In this document: positions 61,940 to 64,000 of the stretch, piece after piece
Position numbering within the stretch: the first letter of the stretch is position 1
Layout: every line of letters starts with the position of its first letter
Assembly (NCBI GenBank): GCA_036321795.1
Contig: JAWQCY010000001.1
Span: 434,001-498,000, forward strand
Origin: CAKVON01 sp902475665
GTDB taxonomy: Bacteria; Actinomycetota; Coriobacteriia; Coriobacteriales; Atopobiaceae
Reading direction: 5' to 3'
DNA length: 64,000 nt
Program-made: the position numbers and the translations under genes
Notes under the pieces: model-generated
Told to the model about the DNA's origin: nothing
The model's database searches: none
The model's input: only the letters and a program-made list of their open reading frames with translations

Positions 61940-64000
61940 ATGGCACAGCAGGATGCGGGAAAGATCGTCGACGCGGACATCGAGAGGGACGTCGAGAAGG
62001 ACGCACCGGTCGCGCCCGTGGATGCCGCGGCGGCCACCCCGGCCGGCCGCACCATCGCCGTGATCGACGGCAACTCGCTCATGCACAGGGCGTTCCACGC
62101 CATCCGGCAGCCGATGTCCGCGCCCGACGGCCGCGCGACCAACGCGCTGTTCGGCTTCTTCAACATGCTGGTCAAGTTCGTCGAGACCTTCTCGCCCGAC
62201 GGCGTGATCTGCGCCTTCGACAAGGGCAAGCCTCGCGTCCGCATGGAGATGCTGCCCCAGTACAAGGCGCAGCGCCCGCCGATGGACCCGTCTTTGCACG
62301 AGCAGTTCCCCATGGTGAAGGACCTGCTGCGCTCGATGGACGTGCCCGTGGTCGAGCTCGAGGGCTGGGAGGGCGACGACATCCTGGGCACGCTGGCGCG
62401 TCGTGGCGAGGCCGCCGGCTACACGATGCTCCTGGTCACGGGCGACCGCGACATGTACCAGCTGGTGACCGACCGCGTGAGGGTCGTCTCCACGCGCAAG
62501 GGCGTCTCGGACGTGAGCGTCATGACCCCCGACAGCGTCGACGACCTGTACCACGGCATCACGCCCGACCTGGTCCCGGACTTCTACGGTCTGAAGGGCG
62601 ACTCCTCCGACAACATCCCCGGTGTGCCCGGCATCGGCCCCAAGAAGGCGGCGGCCCTCATCTGCCAGTACGGCAACCTCGACGAGGTCATCGCGCATGC
62701 CGACGAGGTCAAGGGCAAGATGGGCGAGAACCTACGCGCCCACGTGGACGATGCCCTGCTGTCTCGCCGCGTGGCCACCATTCGTACCGACGCCCCGATC
62801 GAGCTCGACCTGGCCGACGCGCGCTTCCCGACCTTCGACCCCGACGCGGTCATGGCGGCCTTCTCCGAGCTCGGCTTCACCGGCATGGTCCAGCGCATCG
62901 TCCGCCTTGCGGGTGGGCAGGCAAGTGCCGCCGGCACGACCGCGGCCACGTCTTACGAGGTCGGCGAGCCCGTCTGTGGCGACGCCGCCGTGGTGCTGGT
63001 GCGCGACGCCGTCGCGCGCGGCGAGTGGGTCGGTGCCCGTATGGGGGCTGGCGACGCCTCGGGCCAGATGGCGTTCGACCTGGGCGACGGCAGCTCGCGG
63101 GTCCTGTGGGCCTCGTGCGAGGGCGGTCTGGCGCGCCTGGACGGGGGCTTGGCCGACGACATGCTCGAGCTGCTGCTTCGCGAGGGCCGCGTGTGCGCCG
63201 GCGACGTCAAGGCGCTCGTCCGCGAGCTGTGCCCCATCGACGGCTCCGAGCCCGCTCGCGTGGGTGCGTCCGAGCTCGACCCCGCGCGCCTGTTCGACGT
63301 TGGCGTTGCCATGTACCTGCTGAAGAGCGACCGTGACTCCTACGACCCCATCGAACTTCTCGGCAGCGAGCTTGGGCTGGGGAGCCTGCCGCAGCCGACC
63401 GACGATGTGCCTGCGGAGGCGCTCGACGCCGTGGCCTCGCGCCTGGAGCGCGGGCCTTTGGCCGGGCGCCTTGCGGACGAGGGCTGCGACAAGCTGTTCG
63501 ACGAGGTCGAGATGCCCCTTCTGCCCGTGTTGATGGCGATGGAGCGTCGTGGCCTGCATGCCGACGCCGACATCCTGGGCCGTCAGTCCGCCGAGCTCGG
63601 CGACGAGATCGCCCTCATGGTCGAGAAGATCCATGCGGCGGCGGGGGAGGACTTCAACGTCGACTCGCCCCAGCAGCTCTCGCACGTCTTGTTTGACGTG
63701 CTGGGCCTTCCCACCAAGGGCCTCAAGAAGACCAAGAAGGGCTTCTACTCCACCAACGCGAAGGTGCTGGGCGAGCTTGCCCGTACCAACGACGTCGTGG
63801 CGGAGGTCCTCGAGTACCGCGAGCGCGCCAAGATCAAGAGCACCTACCTCGACGCGCTTCCCGCCCTGATCAAGGGTGACGGTCGCATCCACACGACGCT
63901 CAACCAGACGGTCGCCGCCACGGGCCGCCTTTCGAGCTCCGACCCCAACCTGCAGAACATCCCCACGCGCTCCGAGCTGGGACACCGCGTGCGCACCGCC
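61940..64000 (+). CDS. polA: DNA polymerase I (partial, C-terminus off window)
   Basis: The first 687 residues of DNA polymerase I, used in repair and Okazaki-fragment processing. ATG 61940 follows GGGAGGCC. After a disordered ~35-residue extension comes the 5' nuclease: VIDGNSLMHRAFHA, FDKGKPRVRMEMLPQYKAQR, EGDDILGTLAR and the helix-hairpin-helix KGDSSDNIPGVPGIGPKKAA. The region from about residue 330 is a degenerate 3'-5' exonuclease domain without clear DE motifs, as in many Gram-positives. The polymerase domain begins around 500, with GLHADADIL, TGRLSSSDPNLQNIP visible before the window ends. Confidence 0.96.
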   Translation, partial: MAQQDAGKIVDADIERDVEKDAPVAPVDAAAATPAGRTIAVIDGNSLMHRAFHAIRQPMSAPDGRATNALFGFFNMLVKFVETFSPDGVICAFDKGKPRVRMEMLPQYKAQRPPMDPSLHEQFPMVKDLLRSMDVPVVELEGWEGDDILGTLARRGEAAGYTMLLVTGDRDMYQLVTDRVRVVSTRKGVSDVSVMTPDSVDDLYHGITPDLVPDFYGLKGDSSDNIPGVPGIGPKKAAALICQYGNLDEVIAHADEVKGKMGENLRAHVDDALLSRRVATIRTDAPIELDLADARFPTFDPDAVMAAFSELGFTGMVQRIVRLAGGQASAAGTTAATSYEVGEPVCGDAAVVLVRDAVARGEWVGARMGAGDASGQMAFDLGDGSSRVLWASCEGGLARLDGGLADDMLELLLREGRVCAGDVKALVRELCPIDGSEPARVGASELDPARLFDVGVAMYLLKSDRDSYDPIELLGSELGLGSLPQPTDDVPAEALDAVASRLERGPLAGRLADEGCDKLFDEVEMPLLPVLMAMERRGLHADADILGRQSAELGDEIALMVEKIHAAAGEDFNVDSPQQLSHVLFDVLGLPTKGLKKTKKGFYSTNAKVLGELARTNDVVAEVLEYRERAKIKSTYLDALPALIKGDGRIHTTLNQTVAATGRLSSSDPNLQNIPTRSELGHRVRTA

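Overview
The window reads as one stretch of chromosome from a high-GC Gram-positive organism, most likely a saccharolytic member of the Coriobacteriia (Collinsella/Olsenella/Atopobium group). That placement is inference. It rests on the strong GC bias of third codon positions, Gram-positive gene orders (secD-secF-recJ-rel-MBL, infC-rpmI-rplT, PTS genes), a type III glutamine synthetase, a PyrR-type attenuator before carAB and an anaerobe-style glycerol-3-phosphate oxidation operon. No insertion sequence, prophage, plasmid gene or CRISPR array was seen. The long antisense open frames are shadows of GC-rich genes. The polA and glnN genes run off the window edges.

Layout. 1-5 kb: leftward GSIII, tRNA-Ala, a PflX-like radical SAM protein, a small tail-anchored coiled-coil protein and nicotinate phosphoribosyltransferase. 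5-10 kb: argS and rho, whose Rho has a long disordered N-terminus with repeated AT-hook-like blocks. 10-13 kb: a short-chain dehydrogenase, an unknown membrane-anchored protein and a VanZ protein. 12.5-18.8 kb: the aspartate-family pathway as divergent units thrC-thrB and hom-lysC-asd. 18.8-21 kb: a hydrolase, a tRNA-His/Lys/Lys group, a NUDIX hydrolase and tRNA-Arg. 21-25 kb: fructose-type PTS (EIIA, FruK, an HPr paralogue, Enzyme I). 25-28 kb: a lipid kinase, tRNA-Pro, tRNA-Gly and gdhA with a complex promoter. 28-34 kb: MscS, then carA-carB behind a PyrR-type attenuator. 35-40 kb: queuosine genes queH, queA and tgt, interrupted by a coiled-coil gene and ptsH. 40.5-49.5 kb: secD, secF, a RecJ-RecQ-like fusion, Rel and an MBL hydrolase. 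49.6-53.7 kb: tRNA-Leu, DegV, an aminotransferase, then infC-rpmI-rplT behind an attenuator, with infC starting at ATA. 53.9-56.9 kb: a glutamine-type ABC transporter with a twin-arginine lipoprotein, and a LysE-type exporter. 57-61.5 kb: a WecA/TagO enzyme and a three-gene glycerol-3-phosphate oxidation operon. 61.5-64 kb: a strong 6S RNA candidate and polA.

Nitrogen genes (GSIII, gdhA, glutamine-type ABC transporter), pyrimidine synthesis, the stringent response (Rel) and PTS sugar uptake fit a fermentative anaerobe that tunes growth to nutrients. The most unusual signals are (1) a repeated 16-base word, GGCACTTCTCGGCAGG, in both orientations and mostly in gaps between genes, sometimes as inverted pairs inside hairpins; (2) the RecJ-RecQ-like fusion; (3) the ATA-started infC with its leader; (4) the stacked operator-like elements before gdhA; and (5) a tRNA-His with C at position 33.
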